Shown here: one piece after another, positions 51,155 through 59,092 of the stretch
Layout: each line of letters opens with the position of its first letter
How positions within the stretch are numbered: the first letter of the stretch is position 1
Assembly (NCBI GenBank): GCA_965219705.1
Contig: OZ244789.1
Coordinates: forward strand, 1,798,001 to 1,862,000
DNA: 64,000 bases
Reading direction: 5' to 3'
Source of the DNA: JAJECS01 sp965219705
Lineage (GTDB): Bacteria > Chloroflexota > UBA11872
Notes under the pieces: model-generated
Told to the model about the DNA's origin: nothing
Databases searched by the model: none
Seen by the model: the letters and a program-made list of their open reading frames with translations, nothing else
Position numbers and translations under genes: made by a program

Positions 51155-51976
51155 TTACGGCTTCGTGGCGATGGCTTCGCCGAAGCCCAGGGCGCCGACG
51201 GCTCCGGGATCGCTCTTCCACTCGTCGAGTCCCTGGCGCCACGCGTCGAACTGCTCTTGGGTGGCCAGGCCGAACTTGGTGGCCGCGGCGACGACGTTGG
51301 GGGAATAGAACCAGTCGAGGATGAAGGCGTGGAGGAAGGCCACGTCGGCGGCGCCGCCGAAGTAGTCGAAGGATCCAGTGGCGCGGATGTCCGTGAATCC
51401 GGCGTCCAGGAACGCGCGCTTCAACTGCTTGCCCATCTCGGGATGGCCGCCATTGCCGGCGAGAAGCCTTCCGAACGTGTCCCAGGCGGGTTGGGTTTCC
51501 TCCTGACCGGGCTCCAGGAACGAAGAGGAGAGGATGAACTCGCGGCTGGCGATGAGGCCGCCGGGTTTGAGGACGCGCTTCACCTCCGCGAGGACGGACT
51601 CGGTGTCCGGGACGTGCATCAGGACGGCGTGGCAATGGGCGACGTCGAATGAGTCGTCGTCGAAGGCCAGGTCGGTGACGTCGCCAACGTGGAAAGAGGC
51701 GTTGGCGTGGCCGCCGGCCGACGTGGCGGCGCGGGCCAGGTCGATCTGCGAGGCTTCCATGTCGATGCCGTGGAACTCCCCGGGGTTCACCGCCGTGGCC
51801 AGGCCCACGGAGATGGTGCCGGGACCGCATCCAAAGTCGAGCACGCGCATCCCGGGCGTGAGGTGGGGCAGCAAATATGCGGCGTGGGTGGCGGAGCTGC
51901 GACGGTCGAGAAGCTGGCGAAACTCCTCGCTGTAGCCCATCGTGTAGCTGGGAGTGGCCGGCGTCTCGTCAGACAT
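51155..51976 (-). CDS. Class I SAM-dependent methyltransferase (UbiE-like)
   Basis: A 273-residue methyltransferase. Motif I is MRVLDFGCGPGTISVGLA, the SAM-ribose acid is in FHGIDMEASQ, then VGDVTDLAFDDDSFDVAHCHAVLMHV and VKRVLKPGGLIASREFI. The 100-residue C-terminal part contains DYFGGAADVAFLHAFILDWF, like methyltransferases acting on small hydrophobic compounds. The ATG at 51976 has GGAGGG about 8 bases upstream. It appears to be a single-gene unit; the substrate is unknown. Confidence 0.85.
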   Translation of the reverse strand: MSDETPATPSYTMGYSEEFRQLLDRRSSATHAAYLLPHLTPGMRVLDFGCGPGTISVGLATAVNPGEFHGIDMEASQIDLARAATSAGGHANASFHVGDVTDLAFDDDSFDVAHCHAVLMHVPDTESVLAEVKRVLKPGGLIASREFILSSSFLEPGQEETQPAWDTFGRLLAGNGGHPEMGKQLKRAFLDAGFTDIRATGSFDYFGGAADVAFLHAFILDWFYSPNVVAAATKFGLATQEQFDAWRQGLDEWKSDPGAVGALGFGEAIATKP

Positions 51977-52089
51977 GGTCGCGCCCTCCTATCCGCGGCG
52001 GTGGTGGCTCAGCGGTAATGCGACGTGGTGGAGCTAAGCGTACTGGACGGCGCGGGCAGTTCGCGGATTCTTAGACCAAGGCTGGTGAG

Positions 52090-52983
52090 CTACGTCCGCT
52101 TCATGAATGAGGCCAGCGCGGGCAGGATGCGCTCGGGCGCTTCTTCGGCGAGAAAGTGACCGCAGTCCTCGAATGCGTGCAGCTCGGCGTTCGGCAACTC
52201 GGACTGCCAGCGCTCCATCTCTTTCCGTCGGAATGCAATGTCCTTGAGCCCCCAGAAGATGAGCGCGGGCAAATCGGTGAACGTCCCCCGCTCATCCCAG
52301 ATAGACCCCAGCCAATCGGTCGCGCCGATGATGGCTCCCGGAAGGGCCGCACTCGCCGAGCGGGCGTCGGGTGTGGATTGGGCATTCCGGTAGTGCGCCA
52401 TCACCTGCGGCGTCAGGACATCCTTCCTGCCGACTGCCATGGGTACGACTCTGTTCACGAAGAAGTTGAAGCGCTTGATGAGGTATCGCCCAATCCAGCT
52501 CGACATCATGAAGCTGAACATCACGAAATGGGGATCGCGGGAAACCGGCCAGCACCAGGTGTTGGCAATGACGAGCCGCTTGACTCGGCCGGGATGAGTG
52601 CGGGCGAACTGCAGGCCGATCGGACCGCCCCAGTCGGTCAGGAAAAGGGTGATGTTCCGCAGGTCGAGATGGTTGAGCAGCGATGCGAACGCGTCCGCGT
52701 GGGCCTGGGGCGAGTGGTTCTCGGGGTTACTGCTGCGGGACGAAATACCGAAGCCAACGTGATCCGGGGCGATGCAGCGGAAGTCTGACCGAAGGCCCTT
52801 GACCAGATGGCGAAACTCGAACGACCACGACGGATTGCCGTGCACGAAGACGATAGGCTCGCCCGTGCCTTCGTCGATGTAGTGCATCGCGTGGCCCGAC
52901 GACGTGGTGAAGAACTTGCTTTCGAATGGAAACAGCTCGTCCGATACCCAGTCGGGACGAGTTGCCGGCGGGCGTTGGTTCAT
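52090..52983 (-). CDS. Haloalkane dehalogenase-like alpha/beta hydrolase
   Basis: A 297-residue hydrolase of the haloalkane dehalogenase type, which cuts carbon-halogen bonds by an alkyl-enzyme ester on Asp. Visible are VFVHGNPSWSFEFRHL (Asn50 for halide), LTDWGGPIGLQFA with Asp117 as nucleophile and Trp118 as halide ligand, the acid Asp248 in WGLKDIAF, and His276 in DCGHFLAEE. An Asp-His-Asp triad with Asn and Trp fits the HLD-III branch, if I recall the classes correctly. The nucleophile is Asp, not Ser, which argues against an esterase. The ATG at 52983 lies 29 bases after the DUF2269 gene, so both are probably one operon. Halogenated natural substrates are common in the sea; this link is inference. 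Confidence 0.8.
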   Translation of the reverse strand: MNQRPPATRPDWVSDELFPFESKFFTTSSGHAMHYIDEGTGEPIVFVHGNPSWSFEFRHLVKGLRSDFRCIAPDHVGFGISSRSSNPENHSPQAHADAFASLLNHLDLRNITLFLTDWGGPIGLQFARTHPGRVKRLVIANTWCWPVSRDPHFVMFSFMMSSWIGRYLIKRFNFFVNRVVPMAVGRKDVLTPQVMAHYRNAQSTPDARSASAALPGAIIGATDWLGSIWDERGTFTDLPALIFWGLKDIAFRRKEMERWQSELPNAELHAFEDCGHFLAEEAPERILPALASFMKRT

Positions 52984-53012
52984 GAGGATGCTCCGAGAGT
53001 CCGGGCAACGCC

Positions 53013-53573
53013 CTAGCCGAAGCCCGGCTTGTGCACCATCAGGTAGAGCGAGCAAAGCGGCAGCGCAATGGCCAGCCCACCCCAGAAATACCATCGGTGG
53101 ATCGCCGAGAAGAACTGCGATGGCAGTGCGTCCGGATGGTCCGACGGGTCTGAGAACACCGCCATGCGATGTTGAACCGGGATCAGGACGCCCAGCCATA
53201 TGACCCCGGATGCGATGAACAACGCCAGCGCGATGGTGATCCAGGAAATCTGGTGAAACGCGTCCCATCCGCCCCACCGGGCAACCACCATCACCAACCC
53301 ATTGATCACGAGCAACAGCACGCCCGGCAGGGTGAAGAGGAAGTCCGCCCGGATCACCGCCTTGGCTGAGAAGTGGATGACCGGGATGCTCCGCGTCCGC
53401 TCCGCCAGCAGCATCCATACGCCCGTGACGATGATGTTGCCGAGAAAGACCACCGCGCCGGCGATATGCAGGAACACGTGCCATTGGTACGGGAACAGCG
53501 GCAGGGATGCCACCACGGCCGCACCGGTCAGGACCCCATAGCCGAACCATTCATTCCGGTGGATGTAGCGCAC
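53013..53573 (-). CDS. DUF2269-type integral membrane protein
   Basis: A 186-residue protein with four to five helices: FLHIAGAVVFLGNIIVTGVWM, FLFTLPGVLLLVINGLVMVVA, WITIALALFIASGVIWLGVLIPV and WGGLAIALPLCSLYLMV. The LHIxGAVxFLGNxxVTGVWM start and the VQHRM loop are typical of DUF2269 proteins, whose His residues may bind heme or metal; the function is unknown. It is followed directly by the dehalogenase-like gene. Confidence 0.72.
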   Translation of the reverse strand: MRYIHRNEWFGYGVLTGAAVVASLPLFPYQWHVFLHIAGAVVFLGNIIVTGVWMLLAERTRSIPVIHFSAKAVIRADFLFTLPGVLLLVINGLVMVVARWGGWDAFHQISWITIALALFIASGVIWLGVLIPVQHRMAVFSDPSDHPDALPSQFFSAIHRWYFWGGLAIALPLCSLYLMVHKPGFG

Positions 53574-53754
53574 GGTCGGTCCTACGGGCGGGGTTCAAAC
53601 GGCGCACGAGGATAGCGATCCACGACCCGGGAGGCTAACGGGGCAGCCGGGGCTTCCAGCGACGAACCAGGTGTAGCCGCGGTTGGCGTGGCGTGCTATC
53701 GCGTGGCACGCTCATTGACCACGGGCTTTTAGCACGAGCCGATTGGACAGCGCC

Positions 53755-54618
53755 ATGCAACTCACCGAGCAACAACTGCGATTCTTCGAGACCTTTGGCT
53801 ACTTGGCGTTGCGGGGACTCTTTCGCGACGAGGTCGACGCGCTCAACGACGCCTTCCGCGACGTGTGGACCGCCAACGGCGGCGGGCTGGACGGGGCGGC
53901 GGACGACCTAGAAGAGCGCCTGACAATCGTGGTGCCGTTCGTCGATCAGCACCCATATCTGAGCTCGCTGATCGACGACCCGCGGATCCACGGCATCGGG
54001 GCTTCGATCTGCGGCGAGGACTTCAACTACATGACCAGCGACGGCAACGTCTACAGCGGCGATACGCCCTGGCACTCGGACTGCAGCCACGGGGCCAAGC
54101 TCTCCATCAAGACCGCGTTCTACTTGGATCCGCTGGACATCGCGTCGGGCAGCCTGCGGGTGATTCCGGGCAGCCATCTCAAGGGCGGCCGCTTTTCGCA
54201 GATGTTGAATGCGGTCGACTTCTACCGCGCGCCGGCCGACGCGCGCACAGGGCTGCCGGAGAAGGCGTGGGGCGTCCCGGGGCAGGACGTTCCGGCCGTG
54301 GCGCTGGCGACGGAGCCGGGCGACGTCCTGATATTCCAACACGAGCTCAAGCACGCGTCGTTCGGCGGCGGAACGCGGCGGCGCATGTTCACCATGAACA
54401 TGCAAAAGCGGCAACCCGAGGACGACCTGGAGCCCGTTCGCAAGTCGGTCGGCAACCTGTCGCGGCACCTGATGGAACGGGCCTACGGCGACGTGATGCT
54501 CCAAACCGCCTCGCCCGAGCGCATGCGGCACCTCGAGCAGCGCCTCGCCAACGACGGCCACCTCCCGGCGCTGACGGCGAAAGTGCGCGCCGAGAGGCAG
54601 AACGGGTCCGGCGGCTAG
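53755..54618 (+). CDS. Phytanoyl-CoA dioxygenase-family oxygenase
   Basis: A 287-residue Fe(II)/2-oxoglutarate oxygenase. The iron ligands can be placed: His107 and Asp109 in PWHSDCSH, and His200 in ELKHASFGGG. An Arg about ten residues later (TRRRM) can bind 2-oxoglutarate. Other family parts are LTEQQLRFFETFGYLALRG at the start, SGSLRVIPGSHL and PGDVLIFQHE. The ATG at 53755 is preferred over 53743. Family members hydroxylate lipids, amino acids or natural products; the substrate is unknown. It lies just left of the repeat/IS110 region. Confidence 0.85.
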   Translation: MQLTEQQLRFFETFGYLALRGLFRDEVDALNDAFRDVWTANGGGLDGAADDLEERLTIVVPFVDQHPYLSSLIDDPRIHGIGASICGEDFNYMTSDGNVYSGDTPWHSDCSHGAKLSIKTAFYLDPLDIASGSLRVIPGSHLKGGRFSQMLNAVDFYRAPADARTGLPEKAWGVPGQDVPAVALATEPGDVLIFQHELKHASFGGGTRRRMFTMNMQKRQPEDDLEPVRKSVGNLSRHLMERAYGDVMLQTASPERMRHLEQRLANDGHLPALTAKVRAERQNGSGG

Positions 54619-54723
54619 CAGGAATCAAAAGGCGGTCCCGTTCCCTCGCGCTTGATGTGCGGGGCTGCCCCGCGCCGGCCCGATCCCCTCTCCCGTGACG
54701 AGACCTTGGCGTAACCCGTCGTC

Positions 54724-54743
54724 ATTCCGGCGAACGCCGGAAT
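54724..54743. repeat. Palindromic intergenic repeat (ATTCCGGCG/CGCCGGAAT)
   Basis: Two 9-base arms around AA form a perfect hairpin, the same type as the palindrome at 281-300. It follows the dioxygenase gene by about 100 bases and precedes the larger repeat block at 54751. Confidence 0.5.
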
Positions 54744-54750
54744 CTAGATC

Positions 54751-54844
54751 CGGTGGCCCGGGCTGCGTGCAGCCCGGGAACTCACCCGCGCGGCGCACGC
54801 GCGGGTGTCCCTATCTGACATGCCAAGCCCCACCACCGGTCATT
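54751..54844. repeat. 94-bp direct repeat, copy 1
   Basis: It matches 56175-56268 with three differences in 94 bases. Inside are two hairpins: CCCGGGCTG around CGTG, and CCCGCGCG around GCGCA. In both copies it runs straight into the inverted-repeat element described at 56263; here that element is cut after GTCATT by the IS110 insertion. Confidence 0.8.
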
Positions 54845-55059
54845 TGTATGTTGCAGCAGCCTCACCACGTGGCCGGGTGGTGAGGTGGGCGCGAGGGGCG
54901 CGTCGACTGTCATTAGGCGAGCCCGGGTGACCGGGCGGCGCCGTTTCGGAGTAGGACACCCCTCGCGCCGCGGTGTCGCTCCGAACAGATACACGGGCTT
55001 CGAGGCCCGCATTGGCAAGTGTGGAGGACCCCATCAGCATACGCGCCAGGGAGGCACCG
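54845..55059 (+). ncRNA. Candidate bridge RNA region of the IS110 element
   Basis: The 215-base left end has no gene and is rich in hairpins, for example CCTCACCAC (54860-54868) with GTGGTGAGG (54877-54885). In IS110 elements studied so far, this end encodes a structured RNA that base-pairs with donor and target DNA. Placement is by analogy; the guide loops could not be resolved by eye. Confidence 0.4.
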
Positions 55060-56001
55060 ATGGAACGCGTGGCCGGGATCGATGTGGGCAAGGCGAGCTT
55101 GGACGTGTCGCTGGCGGGAGGGCCCGTGCGGCAGTTTGCCAACACGGCGGAGGGGCGGCGCCCGTTGCTCCAGTGGCTGGGCCAGCAGGACGTCACGGTG
55201 GCGGTGTGCGAGCCCACGGGTGGGTACGAACGCTCGCTGGTCGGCGACTTGCAGGCGGTGGGGCTGCCGGTGGTGGTGGCGCATCCCACGCGGGTGCGGG
55301 CCTTTGCGCGGGTCTGCGGCACCGAGGCGAAGACGGACCTGCTGGATGCGCACGTGCTGGCGCGCTATGGCGCGGCGGTGCCCACGGTCGCGACGCCGCC
55401 GCCAGACCCGGCGCGGACGGCCCTGCGCGACCTGGTAAGTCGCCGCCGCCAACTGGTGGAGACCCGCGTGCAGGAGAAGAATCGCCGGGACAAAGGGCTG
55501 ACGCGGGCGGTGGCCCAGTCGACCCGCCGGCACCTGGCCTGGCTGGACCGGGAGATCGCCCGGCTGGAGGCGCAGATCCAGCAGGCGGTGGCCGACAGCC
55601 CGGAGTTGGCGCGCCGGGCGCAGCTCTATCGCAGCGTGCGCGGGGTGGGCGAAGTGACGGCGGCCACCCTCACGGCCTATCTGCCCGAGCTGGGGCACAT
55701 CTCCAGCCCAGCGCTGACGGCGCTGGTGGGGCTGGCGCCCTGGGCGCGCGACAGCGGGCGGCAGCGGGGTTATCGCGCCATGCGGGGTGGGCGCGGGACG
55801 GTGCGGCGCGCGTTGTACCTGGCGGCCTTGGCGGCCGTGCGCCACGCGGGGGAGCTGCAGCGGTTCTATCAGGGCCTGCGGGAGCGCGGCAAGCCGGGCA
55901 AAGTGGCCCTCGTCGCCGTGATGCGCAAGCTCCTGCTGCACCTCAACGCGGTCGCCCGCCGGGGCACCCCCTGGATCGAGGAACCCGCGCCCGCAGTCTA
56001 A
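55060..56001 (+). CDS. IS110-family transposase
   Basis: A 313-residue recombinase. The N-terminal RuvC-like domain shows VAGIDVGKASLDVSL (first Asp), VAVCEPTGGYE (Glu) and AKTDLLDAHVLARY (the Asp pair), completing the DEDD set. A coiled middle (about 130-195) precedes the C-terminal Transposase_20 domain with SVRGVGEVTAATLTAYLPELG, LVGLAPWARDSG and the RALYLAALAAVRH helix holding the conserved Ser region. ATG 55060 is the family start; the frame extends upstream to 54973 inside the presumed RNA region. The frame is complete, so the element may be active. Confidence 0.93.
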   Translation: MERVAGIDVGKASLDVSLAGGPVRQFANTAEGRRPLLQWLGQQDVTVAVCEPTGGYERSLVGDLQAVGLPVVVAHPTRVRAFARVCGTEAKTDLLDAHVLARYGAAVPTVATPPPDPARTALRDLVSRRRQLVETRVQEKNRRDKGLTRAVAQSTRRHLAWLDREIARLEAQIQQAVADSPELARRAQLYRSVRGVGEVTAATLTAYLPELGHISSPALTALVGLAPWARDSGRQRGYRAMRGGRGTVRRALYLAALAAVRHAGELQRFYQGLRERGKPGKVALVAVMRKLLLHLNAVARRGTPWIEEPAPAV

Positions 56002-56030
56002 AAGCCCTTGACGGCCAAACACAGATACTT

Positions 56031-56167
56031 CGAACGAAGTGAGGAATCTAAGATGCCCGTGCTCAGGCGCAGGGGATGAGGCGCCGGCGGCACGGGCCGT
56101 CATGTGATCGGCGCACAGCGGAGGTCACCCCAGCGGCCGCAGATTCCTCGCTGACGCTCGGAATGAC
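56031..56167. repeat. Inverted-repeat element, right part of the interrupted copy
   Basis: This is the remainder of the element split by IS110. It runs from CGAACGAAGTGAGG to the inverted end CTCGGAATGAC. Together with 54839-54844 it rebuilds a copy of the element at 56263-56407. The interior (CCCGTGCTCAGGCGCAGGGG and GAGGTCACCCC) is shared by both copies. Confidence 0.7.
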
Positions 56168-56174
56168 CGAGGCG

Positions 56175-56268
56175 CGGTGGCCCGGGCTGCGTGCAGCCCG
56201 GGAACTCGCCCGCGCGGCGCACGCGCGGATGTCCCCATCTGACATGCCAAGCCCCACCACCGGTCATT
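56175..56268. repeat. 94-bp direct repeat, copy 2
   Basis: Near-identical partner of 54751-54844, joined to the intact inverted-repeat element on its right. With the following element it forms a unit of about 233 bases that occurs twice in tandem when the IS110 is removed. Confidence 0.8.
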
Positions 56269-56407
56269 CCGAAACGCAGTGAGGAATCTCAGACGCCCGT
56301 GCTCAGGCGCAGGGGATGAGGCGCCGGCAGCCCGGGCCGTCATGGCGGCGGCGCGCAGTGGAGGTCACCCCAACGGCCGCAGATTCCTCGCCTCCGCTCG
56401 GAATGAC
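56263..56407. repeat. MITE-like element with about 27-bp inverted ends
   Basis: About 145 bases. The left end GTCATTCCGAAACGCAGTGA and right end CTCCGCTCGGAATGAC are imperfect inverted repeats of about 27 bases, and no gene lies between. This is the structure of small non-autonomous elements. The interior holds CAGGCGCAGGGG and GAGGTCACCCC segments, also present in the copy interrupted by IS110. Confidence 0.65.
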
Positions 56408-56437
56408 TGAGAGCGGCCGCCGGGAGCCAGTCCGACC

Positions 56438-56490
56438 CCCTCTCCCTCGATGGGAGAGGGCTGGAGCCTGCCCCGTACCACGATACGGGG
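56438..56490. repeat. Paired hairpins CCCTCTCCC/GGGAGAGGG and CCCCGTA/TACGGGG
   Basis: Two perfect hairpins, arms 56438-56446/56452-56460 and about 56471-56477/56484-56490, precede GTGAGGGTGAAGG. The string is typical of a dispersed intergenic repeat. It lies just past the 3' end of the minus-strand dioxygenase gene and could also act as its terminator. Confidence 0.45.
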
Positions 56491-56540
56491 GTGAGGGTGA
56501 AGGTCTGCCAACCCGCCGCAATATCTGAGCGCCGAACCCC

Positions 56541-57599
56541 CTACACCGCCACGCCCCGAACTTCATCCGACCAGTCGGCCCAGATGTCGCCGACGGTTTC
56601 ATTCACGACGCGTTCGTCCGGCATGGACTCGGGCGTCTTGGCGAAGGCGTAGAGCGTCGCCTGTCGGATGATGTCGCTCGACATGTTGACGCCCGCCATG
56701 TGCAGCATGATCGAGTGCCACAGCACCACGGAGCCTGCCGGCCCATGGGTGTCGACCGGCTCGGTCGCGGCCTTGATCGCGGCGACTTCGGGGTGCCGAT
56801 AGCCGTCATAGCGTTCGCCGGAGCCACTGCGCTGAATATCGCCGTAGGCCTTCCAGACCCTGTGGTGGCTGCCGGGCCATAGATGCAGCCCGCCGGCGCC
56901 CAGCGGCAGGTCGTCGAAGTAGACCGCCGTCTGCACCTTCCAGCGGCTTTCCGAGCCCATGCCCTCGCCGGAGTGGGCGGAGGGATAGTCTGGCCCGCGG
57001 GGGGCGCCGTTGGGCAGCGTGCAGTACATGCCGCGGGTGCCCTGGCCCGTCACCCAGTGGGGACCGGTAGCAGGCAGGCGAAGCGGTTCTGTCTTGCCGG
57101 TAGGCGGACCGGTCCATTCCCGGGTCTTGTCACCCAGGTGGGACTCCATGCCCTTCACCGCGTCCTCGGTCAGGAAACATGGCCCCGTGGTGTGGCCGGT
57201 AGCGTCGAGTCCGGCGGGCCAAACCACCTCGCCCTCGCCCAACAGCTGCTCGGCGACGTCCCACACCACGCGGGCGCCGATGTCAAGCAGCAAGTCCTCG
57301 GCGCCGTTGCGGATGAAGAACCGGTTCCCCCCGCCGCCGAAATAGGGGTCGCCGCCCGTCGCCTCGCGCGTGTAGCTCTCGTGCTCCTCGTCGGAGATGG
57401 GGGTCCAGGTCGCGGGATCGTCGCGGCGCATGCTAGGCCGGTTGGCCGCAAGGGTGTCCCACATCTGGTCGCGGGCCTGCCGGCACAGCTCGGGGTCGAC
57501 CACCCCAGGCAGCACCAGGAAGCCTTCGCGCTTGAATTGGGCGATCTGGTCCGTGGTCAGCCGCGGCGCCTGCGCCACGGTCGGTGAAGCCGTCGTCAT
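56541..57599 (-). CDS. Phytanoyl-CoA dioxygenase-like protein, iron site unclear
   Basis: A 352-residue protein with the PhyH plan: LTTDQIAQFKREGFLVLPGVVDPELCRQ at the start, WKVQTAVYFDDLPLGAGGLHLWPGSHHRVW as the double-stranded beta-helix core, and SVVLWHSIMLHMAG near the distal His. The proximal HxD motif is not obvious: the best candidates in place are SAHSGEGMG and GHTTG. Either the ligands differ or the protein is not a normal oxygenase. The ATG at 57599 has AGGA close upstream; the frame is open to 57758 without support. It is unrelated in detail to the dioxygenase at 53755. Confidence 0.72.
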   Translation of the reverse strand: MTTASPTVAQAPRLTTDQIAQFKREGFLVLPGVVDPELCRQARDQMWDTLAANRPSMRRDDPATWTPISDEEHESYTREATGGDPYFGGGGNRFFIRNGAEDLLLDIGARVVWDVAEQLLGEGEVVWPAGLDATGHTTGPCFLTEDAVKGMESHLGDKTREWTGPPTGKTEPLRLPATGPHWVTGQGTRGMYCTLPNGAPRGPDYPSAHSGEGMGSESRWKVQTAVYFDDLPLGAGGLHLWPGSHHRVWKAYGDIQRSGSGERYDGYRHPEVAAIKAATEPVDTHGPAGSVVLWHSIMLHMAGVNMSSDIIRQATLYAFAKTPESMPDERVVNETVGDIWADWSDEVRGVAV

Positions 57600-58105
57600 G
57601 GAAGTCCTGCCTCGTTCGCAATTCCATCCGATGGTGACGGGGGGATTATGACGGATATGTGGCGGGAGCCCAAGTGCGGCGGGGCAGTGGCGGGGCGGCA
57701 CCCTCGACGCCGCCATGCCGTCCCCGCGGGTTCGGCGTACGGCGCGGGCTCGGTTCAATTGGTCGGCCTACGGACTCGAGCACGGACCCGTCGGCGAGAG
57801 CGCCCTTGGCGACGATGCGCGCGTGCAAGATTTCGGCGCCGCAGGTCTCGCCCGGCCCAATGTCGTCGCCGCGGAGGGGTGTTCCATGAACGTGCGTCGC
57901 GGCAGTCTCTTGATTCCAGTGCTCGTCCTCATGCTCAGCGCCATGGCGCTATTCCAGTCGCCCGGCGTGTTGTAGCAATCAAAGCTGAGCCATTGCAAGC
58001 GGTCGCAATCAAGCACGGCTATCTCCTGGTGCACGCTCCCTGAAGGCACCTCGCATCCGAATCCCTTGACGAGCCCTAGCGGCCACTCAGCCTCGGCTCA
58101 GGCGG
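57600..58105. other. Intergenic region with no firm gene
   Basis: Apart from the small peptide frame at 57886-57975, three overlapping plus-strand frames here (from 57648, 57659 and 57715) are Arg/Pro-rich and look like chance frames of GC-rich DNA. The upstream control region of the minus-strand dioxygenase gene (start 57599) lies at the left end. Confidence 0.4.
57886..57975 (+). CDS. Possible 29-residue membrane peptide
   Basis: The ATG at 57886 is preceded by GGAGGGG (57873-57879) at a good distance. The peptide has a basic start (MNVRRG) and one hydrophobic helix (LLIPVLVLMLSAMALF) with a short tail. It may be a small membrane protein, or the cut-off signal peptide of a lost gene. A longer frame from 57715 reads through it in phase. 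Confidence 0.3.
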   Translation: MNVRRGSLLIPVLVLMLSAMALFQSPGVL

Positions 58106-59092
58106 TCAGCCGGCGAGTTCTTTCACTTTCGGAACGAGGAATCTGAACATGCGCTCGACTTCGACTTTCAGCCAGGCTCGGTATTCTGGCCACTGATCGC
58201 GATCCTCGACCTCCGCATCTCGCTGAACAAAGACGCGCGGCCTGGTTCCTTCCGTCTGGTCGTGCCAAGCGTACTTCTGACCAGATTCGCGCTCGATGTC
58301 ATCGCTTGACTCAGCGAGCCGCTCGAACAGCCCTTGCCCGGATGAACCGATGAACTTTAGCTCGACGCGCAATTCTCCGATCGCCCAGCTATTTGTTGGC
58401 GTGTTCCAAGTAGAGAAGACCGACAGAAATTCGACTCGCGGGATTCCGCTGCTGTGGCTCATGTAGGCCCACGGGGCTGGTTGCGCACATGCGATTGTGC
58501 TCTCGGCTTCCATCAATTCCCGAAAGCCCGTCCAAAACTCGAGTTGCGTCTTCTGGGTGGCGCTTAGGCCACCTCTGGCACCCGTCCTGGCCTTGGCCGT
58601 CTTCGCCCAGTCGTTCGGCTGGACGACGATGTTGAATCGGGGCGCGGGCCGCGAACCGTCGATCTTCAGCAGCTCGATCTCTACCCCGAAGTAGGCGTAC
58701 TCCCCAGTGGTGCTGGCGTTCAACAGGTCCAGGGCAGCGCGATGCTCGTCGCGGAATTCCTCGGCAATCCACACCACCGTCCGGGCGTTGAGACCGGCCG
58801 TATAAGTCAGCAGCTTTCCCAGGTGGTCATGGTCGGTTCGTCCGAATTGGTTCTCGATCACGACCCACGACTCGTCATCACTGCCGCCGTCGAGCCGTCG
58901 ACAGAGAATGTCGGCGCTGAAACCGCCGACCGCTTGCTCGGTTCCGTGCGGTTCCAGCGTGAGCCCCAGCGCCTCACCCAAGCACGCCAAGTTCTCGGAT
59001 TGCGCCAACCAAGGCGTGAAATGCTCTGCCTCGTTCGCCCAAACGGTCCGCAGATTCACGGATTCAAGGCTCGAGATCTCTATCTCAGGCAT
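58106..59092 (-). CDS. DUF4268-domain protein with PD-(D/E)XK nuclease-like fold
   Basis: A 328-residue protein. Residues about 1-150 resemble nuclease-fold domains found in front of DUF4268: VGGFSADILCRRL, then SWVVIENQFGRTDHDHLGKLLTYTAGLNARTVVWIAEEF. The Asp in SADIL and the Glu in VIENQ correspond to the active acid residues, with Gln where many nucleases have Lys. The C-terminal DUF4268 part has RPAPRFNIVVQPNDWAK and ELRVELKFIGS. Such proteins are often found in accessory islands and may defend against foreign DNA; this is not established. ATG 59092 (MPEIEISSLES) is preferred. Its codon use seems less GC-biased than its neighbours, consistent with transfer. Confidence 0.78.
   Translation of the reverse strand: MPEIEISSLESVNLRTVWANEAEHFTPWLAQSENLACLGEALGLTLEPHGTEQAVGGFSADILCRRLDGGSDDESWVVIENQFGRTDHDHLGKLLTYTAGLNARTVVWIAEEFRDEHRAALDLLNASTTGEYAYFGVEIELLKIDGSRPAPRFNIVVQPNDWAKTAKARTGARGGLSATQKTQLEFWTGFRELMEAESTIACAQPAPWAYMSHSSGIPRVEFLSVFSTWNTPTNSWAIGELRVELKFIGSSGQGLFERLAESSDDIERESGQKYAWHDQTEGTRPRVFVQRDAEVEDRDQWPEYRAWLKVEVERMFRFLVPKVKELAG

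Larger units (their letters stand above)
54845..56030 (+). mobile_element. IS110-family insertion sequence
   Basis: About 1186 bases carrying one transposase gene. The borders come from comparing the interrupted repeat with its intact copy at 56263-56407: host sequence ends GTCATT at 54844 and resumes CGAACGAAGTGAGG at 56031. A TT pair is present at both junctions (54843-54844 and 56029-56030), as expected for the 2-base core used by IS110 recombinases. No terminal inverted repeats and no longer target duplication are seen, which also fits IS110. The target is the inverted repeat of a small palindromic element. Confidence 0.75.

Noticed and set aside
50903..51652. Plus-strand 249-codon frame starting in the AT-rich island
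   Set aside because: Most of it is the complement of the well-supported methyltransferase gene.
53013..53550. Long N-terminal extension of the dehalogenase-like frame (to 53550)
   Set aside because: That part is another frame of the DUF2269 gene; the enzyme starts at ATG 52983.
57648..58043. 131-codon plus-strand frame
   Set aside because: Arg/Pro-rich, no family pattern, no ribosome site and overlapped by other equally weak frames.
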